A DNA stretch of 64,000 nucleotides from Lumnitzera littorea (GCA_024138015.1 JAMXBB010000007.1:86064523-86128522); one strand, 5' to 3'. Shown: positions 38,924 to 50,947, numbered from the stretch's first letter. Program-made: numbers and translations. The notes: a model not told the origin generated them from the letters alone.

Positions 38924-40718
38924 TTCAAACTAAACACAACAAGTCTAAGGACAACAAGGGGACTACTGTTAAAAAAATTTCAACTCCACACAAAAATTAT
39001 AAGATTGGGAAGACAATACTTCCTTTCATGCCATATTAGTATTGTTAGGTGCACATTGTTATTCACCCTTCAAATGAATTGCTTAACCTCTCTCTATCTT
39101 TAGCAAATTTGAGTGTTATCCCTTGACAAATTTGTTACTTGATCTCACCATAGGGGTATCTCATACCGATAGATCCTAACTTCATTATACAATAAAGATG
39201 CATGGTAAATCTTACATAAAAGTAATTTACAAAGCCAAGATTTTTAGAAACTATAATATCTCTCATCCGAACTTTAATTCATTTATTGTTTCTTTTAGTG
39301 CACATACATGAGTAGAATCATTTGAGTTGATATTTAATCAAATTAAAACATAATCATATTTAGTTTTGAGCAAGAAGCAAAGCTTAATGAAATGTAATTA
39401 AGCCAATTTCACTTTAAAAGCAACTCCAACCTCCTACAGTTGTGAGTAAGATGAAGGGAGTATTAAGAAGATTAAGCCCTAACTTGATAAGATGTTTAAA
39501 CTTAGTTTCTAGACTATATAATTGAATTGGATGAATGACAACCAAAAGACGAATAGCTTATTAACCTGCATGGTTCATTTACAAGTCTAATTATATCTTA
39601 GAGAATAAAATATCTTATATAGGTATATTAATTATCTTAGCCATGTGCTCAATCTTCAAATAAAGCAATAGACCACTTACTCGTTGGACTTAAGGCCTAA
39701 TAAGGGGTCTCATTAGGCCACTTCTTGTTCAATTCAAACATCTTGTGTCAATTTGATCAAATTGAATGATTAATAAGGATGAATAGGGTAAATCAGCCCA
39801 AATAAATAAATTTAGTAGAAACAAAAGATTGAACCTTAGCTTCTTTTCATTCACTATATAAACTTAGATTTAGAGAAGGATAAATAAATTAATGATTTTG
39901 ATGAAATATTTTTTAAGCATGATTACAAAAAAAAAAAAAAATTACTTAACTATATTATCAAACTGGGACTATCTTATAAGACCCATACATTAACTAAATC
40001 TAATTTATACCTTATAGGTATTCCTTAAAACCGGTTTCATGGGATGTAAATTGACCTCATTCACAATTTGTTTAATCAATGATGGACTATTTCTCTACTA
40101 CAATTTTAAATTATGAATAAAATGTAACATAGTCATATCATGTACAATAAGTAGGAGTAATTAGAATTTAGCAACTGTTTTTTTTATTTTCATTTGCCAA
40201 TAATCTTAGAAAATCGGGTGCTGGATTTCTTTTAGAGAAAAATTTTTTAGAATATTTTTCATAATTAAAATAAATATTTTTATTTTTACTTAACGAGGAT
40301 ATTTTAGAATGAAAATGATAGTGAAAGGTGTAAAGCACTTACTAAAATGTTAAATGAATAAACTTCTTTTTTTTTTATAATCTAAATAAATAAACTTGTC
40401 ATATTTTCATGCACAAACTCATAAAATCCATAATTTAATATTGGAAAGTAGATTTTTTTTTTTTTAATCCTTACTAAACATCTATCTACACTTGCTAATA
40501 TATATACATTTTTTTTTTCTAAGAAAATAACTTTTGGCTAGAAAAGCCCCTCCCAATGGATTATATTGATAAAAGTTTTATGAAAATATAGATAAATTTT
40601 CTTTCGAATACCATTATTTAATTTTCATATTTCCATTTATGTTCCCATATATATATATGTTTTTACATATGATGATATTTTAAATGTTATTTTCTTATGT
40701 ATCTATGTATATTATTAA
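38924..40718. other. AT-rich intergenic region
   Basis: No gene is recognised on either strand. Homopolymer A and T runs are frequent at 39920-40510. Confidence 0.5.
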
Positions 40719-40726
40719 GTAAATAT

Positions 40727-41539
40727 TAGGAGTGAATGAGTATAAGGTGGATGGATATGGCACCCTATCTATATCCTATTCTATAAGGTACAAATTTTGA
40801 AATTATGGAACTGATTGCTACTCAATAACATCTTAAAACCACTTTGAAACATATAGCTTCTAAAATCTACAAGGTACAAGGTAACTCATGCAACTAGGTA
40901 TATATTTTGCCCTTCATACTATAAAATTCACGTTTGTGTGATATAAAAAAAGTATCTTGTATGTCATATTATAAGTTATTCAAATGTAAAACTCATGAAA
41001 TTTGTAGCAAAATCTTTAAAATTAAAAAAAAAAGTAATATTTCCTACCTTCATTACTTCAAGTTTATGTGGTCTACTACCTAACAAATGAAAAAGAATAA
41101 TGGGAGATAATAGAAAACATAAAATTGGAAAAGGAAATAGGGGGAAATAGAAAAAAGAAATGAAAATGTAAATTGAGAGAAATAATATTAGGTATAATTG
41201 TTTAGGGTTACTAACTTATGGGCTTAAGCTTCTTTTCTTTTTCTTTTTATTATAAACATTTTATTGGTTGAAAAATATAGTATTATTCATTTATTTATAT
41301 TATTTAATGAATTTTTTATGGGGTATATGCATAATACCCTAGAACCTATATTGTTTCTACCTTAGAGTACATGTTCTAAGCTAAGTATATGGTAGAAGGA
41401 CCATGTACCTATAATCTATCATGTGATAGTAGGTTCTTGATAATTTATACTTGGACCACACCTTATGATGCTTGTAACCTACCCAATCGAATAGGTTACG
41501 AGTAGTACCTTATACAAAAAGGTAATGTACTCACTTCTA
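40727..41539 (+). mobile_element. hAT-like non-autonomous element, copy 2, with 8-bp target duplication
   Basis: 813 bases with ends TAGGAGTGAATGAGTATAAGG and, read backwards, TAGAAGTGAGTACATTACC. It is flanked on both sides by GTAAATAT (40719-40726 and 41540-41547). An 8-bp duplication and TAGNNGTG-type ends are typical of the hAT superfamily. No transposase is encoded. The homologous copy at 38250-38923 supports a repeat family. Confidence 0.8.
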
Positions 41540-41547
41540 GTAAATAT

Positions 41548-41880
41548 ATGCCATATTGGACTTTATATCCCCTTTAAAATTATTAATAATAATTGAATTA
41601 TTATTAAATCCTTCCTCTTTCCTTAAAATTACTCTTTCAACAGTAGCATATTCACTTATATAAATTTCATAATCTCACATTTTGTGGAAACAATCAAATA
41701 ACTCCACGTATTTTTCGAATTCAATTTTCATTTTACATATCTAAGGTTTGCTTATTCTTAAAATACCCTAAACTTGACAATATTTATTTTTGTACACACA
41801 TAGCAGGTGAGTTACCGGCTAGTGTGTGTTTGTCTATGTGTATATACGCATGCATGCACACATACACACATATTATAAAA
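41548..41880. other. AT-rich spacer with TG/CA microsatellite
   Basis: No coding signal. A degenerate GT then CA dinucleotide tract lies at about 41820-41871. Confidence 0.6.
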
Positions 41881-42045
41881 CCTTAGAAAAATAAAGGTAT
41901 AGAGTTTAAATATTAAACAAAGGGCATATTAGACTTTAGCTAATTAATAAGTAAGGGCATTTTTGAAAAAGCCCATCACTTATTAATTAGCCAAAGTTTA
42001 ACGTTTAACCTCTTTTTATTTTATGCCTTTATTTTTTTTTAAGGG
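41881..42045. repeat. Palindromic MITE-like repeat, copy A
   Basis: 165 bases with inverted arms: CCTTAGAAAAATAAAGGTAT at the left, and CCTTAAAAAAAAATAAAGGC when the right end is read backwards. Internal arms around AATTAATAAGT and ACTTATTAATT are also inverted. A second copy lies at 60184-60328. It directly abuts the 3' copia fragment that starts at 42046. Confidence 0.7.
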
Positions 42046-42586
42046 ATTACATTCTTTCTTGGGCTTGATTATGTTACACCAGTGTATGTATTTTACAAGA
42101 CTCAAGGAAATTTATTTTTGACTTGTTGATGGAAATGGGTTTAATAGGATGCAAGCCTACTTCAATCCCTATGCAAACACGTCTACACCTAGACAAGGAT
42201 ATGGGGGAATTGCTTGAAGATACAACTATAGATAGGCATTTGATCAGTATATTACTATATATAACAACGACTTGTCTTGCTTTTTCTTTTACAGTGCACC
42301 AATTAAGTCAATTTATTCCATCTCCTTGGCTTCCTCATCAACAAGCTACATTTTATCTACTTAGATATCTTAAAGGGTCAACTAATGTTAGTTTATTTTA
42401 TTTTTCTTTTAATAACTTCACCTTAGCTATTTATTCATACTTAGATTAGGGGTCTAGTTCTACATATCACAAGTTTATCTCAAGTTATTGTATATTACCA
42501 TGTAAAGCTTTGATTTCATGGAAAACAAAAAAGAAACCCACGATTTTCACTTCAACCACAAAGGCCGAACATAGGAGTCATGCTTA
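42046..42586 (+). pseudogene. Ty1-copia 3' half, part 1: end of reverse transcriptase and RNase H
   Basis: The coding trace starts with HSFLGL (the copia FFLGL motif after the catalytic box). It continues through MEMGLIGCKPTSIPM, YLLRYLKGSTNVSLFY and SWKTKKKPTIFTSTTKAEHR, all in the order of copia RT C-terminus and RNase H. It is cut after the codons for SHA by the gypsy element at 42587, and resumes in frame at 50948. A stop follows IYSYLD, so the fragment is non-functional. The N-terminal half is absent here; the sequence upstream is the MITE-like repeat. Confidence 0.85.
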
Positions 42587-42989
42587 TGTTACAGACCTTC
42601 TAAAATAGGCCACTCCTAGGAGGTTCCTAAAGCCCAAAACTAAAACCCAAGCTCCCTAAAAGCTTCTAGAAGATGAAAAACTCCAGAAGGTTCTAAAGAA
42701 GTCTAAAATCTTGTATAGTAGTAAGTGGGGTAGATGAATGTAGTAGTTGAGAGTCAATTGTAACCGTTAGATCAAATTGATCTTAACTATTAAATTGTAA
42801 AGGCTTTCTGTATATATAGGGGTGTTTCCCTCAGATATAAGATACAAGTCATTTAAGTGAATACAATATACCTTTAGAGTTTCTCTCTCTAAACTTTGTG
42901 AGTGTGTTACAGGCTGACTTAGCCTTCTTTAGTGTGGTTAGGAACGCTAAGTACTGTACAAGATCGAGTGACGAAATCCGCCCGTGACA
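42587..42989 (+). repeat. 5' LTR of gypsy element 2
   Basis: Starts TGTTACAGACC and ends CCGTGACA. A TATATATAG run at about 42813-42821 may be the TATA box. The LTR matches 50532-50947, which carries a 13-bp extra stretch in the CT-rich region. Confidence 0.9.
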
Positions 42990-42991
42990 AG

Positions 42992-43003
42992 TGGTATCAG
43001 AGC
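42992..43003 (+). other. Primer-binding site of gypsy element 2
   Basis: TGGTATCAGAGC, a perfect match to the initiator-Met-tRNA-type site, two bases after the 5' LTR. Confidence 0.9.
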
Positions 43004-43060
43004 CTGGAAAAGGGACTAGTTGTGGTGAAAATATCATCCAAAGGAGACAACAACACTTCA

Positions 43061-44230
43061 ATGGTCGATGAGTTGGCTGACTATGATGATCGCCATGTTA
43101 CCAAGCAAAGGGCCAGGTCCTGGGGCTTGTTAAACTCCTTCGTTAATAGGATGAATAAAGTAGAGTTGAGCATTGCTGAGGCTAGGGAACAATTTGATAA
43201 GTCTTAAGGCAATCTTGAGGAAATGGAAGAAGAACTTTGAGGTGAATTGCAAGGAGCACTGAATCGAGCAGTAGAAGAGCTTAAGCAACATAGAAACGTC
43301 ATTGAAGTGAATGGTGATGCTATCCAAGCCCAAGTTACGGCTTTAGAAACTAAGGAAGAGGCTTAAGAAGCTAAGATTGATGCAGTGGTATTAGCCATGC
43401 GTTAAGAGATTGAAGATCTCAAGACGTAATTGATGGCTTGTCAAATTAATATTGCAAATGAAGTGACCATCCAGACCGGCCATAGGGTCAATGTTCCAAA
43501 GCTAGAGCATTTCAATAAAGCACGGTCCGCTCAAGAAGTAGATAACTTCTTATGAGGAGTAGAATAATACTTTAACGCTATAGGAATCTTAGATGATGCT
43601 GGAAAGGTACGTATTACTGCCATGTATCTGAAAGACTCTGCTATGGTATGGTGGCACAGGAAGGTCGTTGATATCAACACATGGGATAGCTTTATACAAG
43701 AGCTGAAAGGTCAATTCTTCCCTTAAAATGTTGCTAAGGAAGCAAAGGTGAAATTGCATCACCTAACCCAGAAGGGTGACATAAAGCAATATGTAAAGGA
43801 ATTTTCAGAATTGATGTTGGAGATCCCAGACCTCAACCAAGAAGATGCTTTGGTAATGTTTGTAGATGGCTTAAAGCCCTGGGCTAAATTAGCACTAGAG
43901 CGAAGGGGAGTGGAAGACATTTCCAAGGCTATAGTAGTTGCTAAAGGCCTAATGGAATTTCGGAAGATAGATCCTAAGATCATAGGGGGAAGATGGAAAG
44001 GGGAAGCTGAAAGGGAAAAGAGTTGGAGTTCTTCCAAAGGGAAAACCAAAGCAGAGGAAAGAAATAAAGATTGAGGTAGAACTCGTGAAGGAAGAGACGA
44101 GGAAAGATGGAAACCCCGTGAATTGAAATGTTATTTTTGTAATGGTCCCCATTATGCCAGGGAGTGTCCGCAGAAAGAGAGATTGGTGGCGCTAGTAGTA
44201 GGTGAAAGCTCAGATGGTGAGGATGAGGGT
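43061..44230 (+). pseudogene. gag of gypsy element 2
   Basis: The trace opens at MVDELADYDD and runs through a coiled-coil-like Glu/Lys-rich segment. The conserved gag block VWWHRKVVDINTWDSF lies near 43650-43700, and the zinc knuckle CYFCNGPHYAREC (C-x2-C-x3-H-x4-C) lies near 44129-44167. At least six in-frame stops occur, mostly explained by C to T or G to A changes in Gln, Trp or Arg codons. In a live element it would form the particle core and bind RNA. Confidence 0.85.
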
Positions 44231-44290
44231 TAGTTAAGGTCAGTTAGTCTACTCAATGCCATGAAGTCTCAAGTTAATTAAAGAAAAGGA

Positions 44291-44690
44291 TTGATGTATA
44301 TCGAAGTATCGGTAGCAGGTAAGAAACTTAATGCCCTCATAAACACAGGAGCATCTTATCTTTTCATTTTTGATATGACAGCAAAAGAGTTGGGGCTAAA
44401 AGTAGAGGAGACCAAAATATGGCTCAAAATAGTTAACTCAAAAGAAGTTCCTACTATTGGAGTAGCCAGGGGGATAAAGCTCCATATTGGGGATTGACAG
44501 GGAAAGGAGACGATTGAAGTAGTGCTAATGGATGATTTTGAGTTTGTGATTGGGATGGATTTCCTAGATCACATGGATGCACTTATCATACCGCAGGCTA
44601 ACTGCATTTGTGTAATTGATCACAACTCACAATGTGTAGTCCTCATCATAAGAAAGGTAGGCCAAGCCACCAAATTCCTATTGGTTATGT
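44291..44690 (+). pseudogene. Protease of gypsy element 2, active-site Asp replaced
   Basis: The segment YIEVSVAGKKLNALINTGAS aligns with the retroviral-type aspartic protease, whose active site is Asp-Thr-Gly. Here it reads Asn-Thr-Gly (near 44340). A second conserved segment FVIGMDFL follows near 44550. The Asp to Asn change needs one G to A transition and would inactivate the enzyme. Confidence 0.8.
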
Positions 44691-46130
44691 AATTGGAAAA
44701 GGGACTCAAGAAGAATAAAGTTACTTATTTGGTTGCCTTAAAAGTCAAGGAAGAGACTATTGGTCAAGAAAGGGTTCCACCTCAAGTGGGGGAGATATTG
44801 GAAGAATTTAGGGATATAATGCCGCCAATGTTGCCCAAGAAGTTACCACTAAGAAGAAAGGTAAACCATGTGATAGAATTGGAACCTAGAGCCGAGCCGC
44901 CCGCCGTCGTCCCATACAGGATGTTACCTCTAGAATTAGAAGAGTTAAGGCGACAATTGAAGGAATTACTAGAAGCAGGTTTCATTAGGCCTTCAAAGGC
45001 ACCTTTTGGAGCTCTTGTACTCTTTCAGAAGAAACAAGATGGATCACTCCGAATGTATATTAATTATCGAGCCCTAAATAAGGTCATTATAAAGAATAAG
45101 TATCTGATTCCACTGGTATTGAACCTATTCAACAGGTTGGGAGAAGCTAGATACTTCTCCAAATTGGATTTACGGTTGGGATATCACCAAGTGAGGATTG
45201 TAGAAGGAGACGAACCTAAGACCACTTATGTTATAAGGTATGGTGCTTTTGAATTCCTAGTCATGCCGTTCGGCCTTACCAATGCCCTAGCTACTTTCTG
45301 TACACTTATGAATCATGTTTTGGCCCCCTTTCTTGATCAATTTGTAGTAGTATACTTAAATGACATTATGATTTATAGTAAGGCGTTGGAGGAGCACATA
45401 GAGCACTTTCGCTTGGTATTCTTAGCTTTGAGAAGAAATGATATATATGTGAAACTAGAGAAATGTGCTTTTGCACAAGAAGAGGTGACGTTCCTTGGTT
45501 ACATAGTGGGGAGAGGAAATATTAAAATGGACGAAGGAAAGGTGCGGGCCATCTGGGATTAGAAGGAGCCCACCAAACCTACTGAGTTAAGATCCTTCCT
45601 TAGCTTAGTGAATTACTATAGAAGATTCATTAAGGGCTATTCAAGGATAGTTAGCCCATTGACAAACTTACTCAAAAAGAATACCCCTTGGGTTTAGAGT
45701 ATAGATAGATGACAGGCACTCGAGACCTTAAAGATGGCAATCACTAAGGAGCTGGTCCTTCTCCCAACTTTAGCAAACCCTTTGAGGTATGTATAGATGC
45801 TAGTGATTTTGCTATTGGAGGGGTTTTAATGCAAAAAGGACACCCTATGGCATTGTGAGCCGAAAGCTGAATGACACAAAGAAGTGATATCCAGTGCATG
45901 AAAGGAGATGATAGCGATAGTACACTGTCTTCGAGTATGGAGGCACTACTTATTAGGGAAGAAGTTTGTGGTCAAAACTAATAATATAGCCATTAGCAAT
46001 TTTTAAACTTAAAAGAAGCTCTCTCCTAAGCAAGCCCAATGGTAGGTTTTCCTAACAGAATTTGATTTTGACCTTGAACATAAGTTAGGTAAGACAAATG
46101 TTGTGGCGGATGCTTTGAGTCGAAGGGTTG
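44691..46130 (+). pseudogene. Reverse transcriptase / RNase H of gypsy element 2
   Basis: A 289-codon frame (44693-45562) holds most of the reverse transcriptase. It includes LEAGFIRPSKAPFGALVLF, YFSKLDLRLGYHQVRI, FLVMPFGLTNA and the catalytic box VVVYLNDIMIYS near 45343-45378. The box has Asn-Asp where Asp-Asp is expected. After a Trp-codon stop (IWD then stop), the trace continues with the RNase H connection SFLSLVNYYRRFI and ends with LGKTNVVADALSRR near 46085-46125. Several stops and frame shifts lie between. Confidence 0.88.
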
Positions 46131-46279
46131 AGTTAGCAACCATCAGCAAACTTGAAAGCAACTTTGTTGATAGAATTCAAGAGGGGATGGAGAGTTATAA
46201 ATAAGCTAAAGCTCTATTGATCCAATGTTAAGAAGGGAAAACAAGGAGATTTTGGCAAGAGAATGGACTAATATATACA

Positions 46280-47344
46280 AAGGGACAACAAATTTATGTA
46301 CCTCAATCCTTGAACCTAAGAAGGGAGATACTTAAAGAATATCATGATTCTAAACGGGTAGGTCATCCAGGAATGTACCGTACCTAAGCTTTAGTGGAAG
46401 AAAAGTATTTTTGGCCACACATGCGGGAAGATGTTGAGAGCTATGTCCAAACTTGTCTCGTGTGCTAACAAGACAAAGTTGAACACAAGATAACTCCAGG
46501 ACTACTAGAGCCTCTTCCCATTCCTAAATGGGCATGGGAGAGTGTTTCCATGGACTTCATTGTAAGTTTTCCCCGATCGAAAGGGTATGGTACAATCATG
46601 GTTGCAGTAGACAGGTTCTCAAAATATGACTTTTGTTCCAGCAACAAAGGAGTGATTAACAGATGAGGCTGCCCAATTGTTCCTGAGACATGTAGTAAAG
46701 TATTGGGGCTTGCTAAGACACATCGTGAGTGATCGAGATGGGCGATTCACAAGGAAATTTTGGACAGAATTGTTCAAACTTTTGGGATCCAAGTTGAACT
46801 TTTCAACTAGTTTGCATCCCTAAACGGATGGTCAGATGGAGCGAGTGAATGCTTTAGTAGAATTATACTTAAGGCATTTTGTAGGAGCTAACCAATGCAA
46901 TTGGACCAAGTTGTTAGATGTGGCGTAGTTTTCGTTCAACCTACAAAAGAATGAGTCCATTGGATAGAGTCCTTTTGAGATTGTCCTGGGAAGGCAACCC
47001 TTAACTCCTCATACAGTGACAATGAGATATACGGGGTCTAGCCCTCCCGCATATAAATTTACTAGGGAATGGCAAGAAAATCACGACTTAGCTCGAACAT
47101 ACTTAGACCGAGCTATCAAGAGAATGAAGAAGATTGTAGATAAGAAGCGTAGGCCAATGGAATATCAAGTAGGTGACCAAGTGCTTGTTAAGTTACATTT
47201 GATACAACGTATGAGGGGACAACTGCATAAAGATCTAATAAGGCGCTACGAAGGTCCATTCCCAATTGTGAAACGAATTGGGCGAGTGTCTTACAAATTG
47301 GAACTTCCATCTAAACTGAAATTCCACTCGATTTTCCACGTGAC
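46280..47344 (+). pseudogene. Integrase of gypsy element 2
   Basis: The His-His-Cys-Cys zinc finger is seen as YHDSKRVGHPGMYRT and YVQTCLVC (46335-46470). The catalytic triad residues are all visible: Asp in SVSMDFIVSFP (about 46550), Asp in IVSDRDGRF (about 46730) and Glu in TDGQMERVN (about 46830). One frameshift lies at about 46628. The C-terminal part DKKRRPMEYQVGDQVLVKL to KFHSIFHV is continuous. It is cut at 47344 by a solo LTR and continues at 50244. Confidence 0.88.
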
Positions 47345-49485
47345 TGTTACGCCCCGAAGTCGCGAAGTCGCAACAGTCCCGCCGTGTAAACCATTCTATG
47401 ATAGAAACTGGCCTCACAGTTCCTACCATAGAGATAATCTACACAAGGCGTCGACGACCACTCGCTTTGAAGTAAACAGTTCGATTAATGATTATACTAT
47501 AAATATGATAAGTAACTCAAATTACTGTTAAACATAAATATTCGTATAAATAAGTCCACAGAGCTTCCCAGGAAGATTTACATAACAACTACAGATTACT
47601 AATTTACAGAATAACTAACAGTCTTCATCCTTTAACTACAAGGTCAGTCTGGTTACACATTAAGCTAAACAACTTGATCCTCACACCCCTGGCTTCAAAA
47701 AGACTAACCTCTGGATAATTGTAGGGCGGCATGGTACTTGAAGAGATTACAAATCGGAACCTGCAAAAGGATCTATAAGGGTATGAGCAACTACAGCTCA
47801 GTAAGTTAAATTGGAGACTCATGAATGCATACAAGCACAAACAGGGTTATCAAACAATTATTTTCATGCAATGCAACAATCAAGTGTCATCGCACAACGT
47901 AGTCCGGTCCGTTGTGAAATCAGAGAAATTTCACCCGCTCCAATCCGGGTTGAGGAGTTCCATGTTATGCAGCAGCTCACAACTAAACCCAGGCTTGTGC
48001 AATGGAGACCTCGCTCCTCCCGTGACTACCTTCGAACCATTGACTTCACCCCCGCCGCGACCTCCTCTCCTGTCACTTAGTTCGACTGAGGATGAAGAAG
48101 GGACCATTTTGCAATCCTGCGCTATCCCTTTCGAAGGGGTCGGTATTTGGTTGGAGAGTCCTATGATCCCCTAACGGGTTGCAATGCATGACGTTTTCGG
48201 TTATTACGGTCGACTAAGATTACATTCCGGTTAAGGTTTTCAAACAAGTTCATACCAATTAAATCAGTCACAAAATCACGCACAGCACAAATTCCAGCAC
48301 GAATTCAGATACATCAAACACATGCGCAAACTACTTAAAATCACAAGCATATACAAGCCTAAGTCTCCGAGCACTACAAAACTAGTACTCTATTACAATA
48401 AGCAATAACCCAACTTACATGAATTTGCTCGACCGCTCGATCCTCTAGTTGCGAGTTGATTTGTTTCTGGGTGTCCTATAATACAAATAGGTTCTTTTAG
48501 TACTCGTATTTTATAGATTCTTATTCTAATTTATAATGTAACTCATTTTCCTCATGTATACCTACAACGTATTAATAATTCGTTGTGTTTTATTTCGGGG
48601 TTCGGCTCCTAAGCTAGATTTTAGTTTTAATTCCTAAGTCGTAATTAGGCTCGAATCCCTATGTGACATTAATCACCTTATGCTCGGGTATTCAAATATC
48701 CTATTGGGTCGAAATTTTGGTATTCTAACTATTCGGTACACGTTAACCCTAACTGAGGTATCGGATTTATTTCCGATGTGTAAAAATTTTACATTTTGAG
48801 ATATTTACTTAAAATTAAATATTATTTCAGATTTATTATTTTTCTGTTTTCAATTATAATATTAACTAAATAGCTTTATTTTTTAGATTTAGTAATTTAT
48901 ATTTTCACATTTTCCTAATTTCTTATATTCTTTACCTAATTTCTCTAATTAACCATAATTAGTACCTAAAAGCTAGGATTAGGGTTCCACTGCAGAGATT
49001 AACTTCCTTAATCATCTAATCAGGATCCAAATCAGTAATTAACATTCTAATTACCTAATTAATCCCAAATCACCCAATTTTACCATCATTTTAGGGCTAA
49101 AAATTAACTTAAAATTTTCAAAAATTAATTTAAAAAAAAGGGCTTCATAGCACTGTTCTAAATCATATGAGAGTCCTACAGAAAAAATTTGAGCCCCAAA
49201 CTACATCCCTAAGCCTATTTAATTTCCGGTTTAATCATGCTCGGTTTTGATCAATTTCTTAAGAACCCTATATTTCCAGACATAATTAAACTAAATCAAT
49301 ATTTTTTCCTAAATCTACATATAATAAAACCTCAGAATAACAAGTTTCATAATTTTCTGGGCAAAATAACTAATTTTACAAAATTATACAAAAATCGGGA
49401 TGAGTAAATGACTAACCGGTTCAAGGATTTCTGGCCGTCCAAACCCGGTCCGAGGCTGTCGGCCGGTCCAGACGCTGGTCCTAGG

Positions 49486-49545
49486 GTAGGGTGGTGGTGG
49501 TGGTTCGGTCCCAGGTGGTGGTGGGTGGTGGTTCCAGTTCACCTT
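49486..49545. repeat. (GGT)n-rich tract
   Basis: GTGGTGGTGGTGG-type repeats in a locally GC-rich part (about 49430-49550) of the solo LTR. Confidence 0.8.
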
Positions 49546-49660
49546 GCTAATTTGCACAGTTTTCTTTTTTTTTTTTTATTTTCTGGAATTTCTCTCGATT
49601 TTTCTTGTGTTTCGATTTTTCTCAGATTACAAACTGTCCAAATGTCTTCTGTGAATTTTT

Positions 49661-49673
49661 TCCTTATTTATAG
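49661..49673 (-). promoter_or_regulatory. Putative TATA box of the solo LTR
   Basis: The minus strand reads CTATAAATAAGGA, a good plant TATA match, about 570 bases inside the U3 end of the LTR. Confidence 0.55.
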
Positions 49674-50243
49674 ACAAACATAGTAATTAATGTGCATTAA
49701 TTTGATGTGATTTTGCCCATTTCCTTGATTTTAGGCTTTTAGTTTGGCACATTTTTATTGGCCAATTTTTTTTTCTTTTCAGTCACGACCTAATCCAGTT
49801 GCAGACCTCTCCTTCTGATTTTTTTATAATTATTTTGTATTTTTCTTTAATTATTTACTTAATTTTCGGCCTATTTTAGCAATTACGCGTATTTTTATCT
49901 ACACGTAAATACATGTAGGGTACACGTAAACATTCCTAAATATTATTTTGGTCATTCTAAAATTTTTAGTATACATATAATCTATCTCTACTAATTTATT
50001 AGTTATTATATTACACTTTTTGCCTTTTCAGTAATTAGTAGTTATTATGCTTAAAATTTGAAAATTTTATAGTCTCTTATTTTACTACTCACTTTCTTAA
50101 ATTTAAGTTTACAGGGTCATTTTTACTGGTATTTTGTTAAATAGTTTATAATTTGGGTTTGATCGGATCCTTTAGCTGATCGTCCTAAACCTTGGGTTTT
50201 AAGTTCAAACCTATGGTTACTTGGCTTGGCTTTAGGGTTTACA

Positions 50244-50531
50244 GTGACCATGTTAAAACCATTCCACAAGGATGAGGAAGACCCTATAAGAGCTATATCA
50301 CAAAGGGCCTCAATAGGAGTACGGGATTCATTTGATAAGGAAGTTGAAGGGATCATAGCTGATAGACCTGTGAGGAGACATGGACAGACTTCTAGACATG
50401 AGTATATGGTAATGTGGAAGGGAAGGCCAGAGAGTGAGGCCAGTTGGGAACTAGCCAAAGCACTATGGCAATTCAAAGACAAGATTCAAAAGTTACATGA
50501 TGAAGGTGTCGCTGGATTGAGTGGGGGAGAA
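50244..50531 (+). pseudogene. Chromodomain C-terminus of gypsy element 2 integrase
   Basis: After the solo LTR the frame resumes with MLKPFHKDEEDP. It then reaches a chromodomain: EGIIADRPVRRHG, EYMVMWKGRPESEASWE and a C-terminal helix, near 50345-50500. The aromatic and acidic positions MVMWKG and SWE are typical. In chromoviruses this domain is thought to guide integration to modified chromatin. The frame ends at the LTR. Confidence 0.88.
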
Positions 50532-50947
50532 TGTTACAAACCTTCCAAAATGAACCATTCCCAAGAGGTTCCTAAAGCCTAAGACTAAAGCCCAAGCCCC
50601 CTAAAAGCTTTTAGAAGATGACAAGCTCCAGAAGGTTTCAGAGAAATTCAAAATCTTGTATAGTAGTAAGTAGGGTAGATGAATGTGCTAGTTGGGAGTC
50701 AATTGTAACCGTTAGATCAAATTAATCTTAACCATTAAATTGTAAAAGCATTCTATATATATAGAGTTGTTCTCCTCAGATGTAAAATATAAGTCATTTG
50801 AGTGAATACAACATACTTTCAGAGTTTCTCTCTCTACTTTTTCTCTTTAAACTTTGTGAGTATGTTACAAGTTAACTTAACCTTCTTTAGTGTGGTCAGG
50901 AACGTTAAGTGCCACACGGGATTGAGTAACGGAATCCGCCCGTGACA
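50532..50947 (+). repeat. 3' LTR of gypsy element 2
   Basis: Starts TGTTACAAACC and ends CCGTGACA. It is preceded by the purine-rich GAGTGGGGGAGAA, which serves as polypurine tract. It pairs with 42587-42989. Confidence 0.9.

Larger units (their letters stand above)
47345..50243 (-). mobile_element. 2.9-kb solo LTR nested in gypsy element 2
   Basis: 2899 bases beginning TGTTACGCCCCGAAG and ending GGGTTTACA, flanked by GTGAC on both sides (47340-47344 and 50244-50248). Removing it restores the gypsy frame from FHV to MLKPFH. No pol domains are inside, so it is best read as a solo LTR left by LTR-LTR recombination. The minus orientation is inferred from a TATA box on the minus strand (49661-49673) and from the CGGGGCGTAACA end shared with the LTR ends of gypsy element 1. 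The open frames inside (for example 47821-48174, 49408-49683) are not recognised proteins. Confidence 0.85.
42587..50947 (+). mobile_element. Ty3-gypsy (chromovirus) element 2, full length with nested solo LTR
   Basis: Two LTRs (42587-42989 and 50532-50947) with TG...CA ends bracket a primer-binding site, gag, protease, reverse transcriptase, RNase H, integrase and chromodomain in the Ty3-gypsy order. Total length is 8361 bases, of which 2899 plus a 5-bp duplication belong to a later insertion. CTTA flanks both sides. The interrupted copia frame closes when the element and one CTTA are removed. By eye the LTRs differ at roughly 15% of positions and the coding region has many stops, so the element is old and inactive. 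Confidence 0.9.

Noticed and set aside
47811..48174. 89- and 117-codon frames inside the solo LTR
   Set aside because: They lie within an LTR, overlap in two frames and show no known domain.
49408..49683. 91-codon Trp/Gly-rich frame
   Set aside because: Produced by the GGT-rich tract of the solo LTR; low complexity and crosses a TATA-like site on the other strand.
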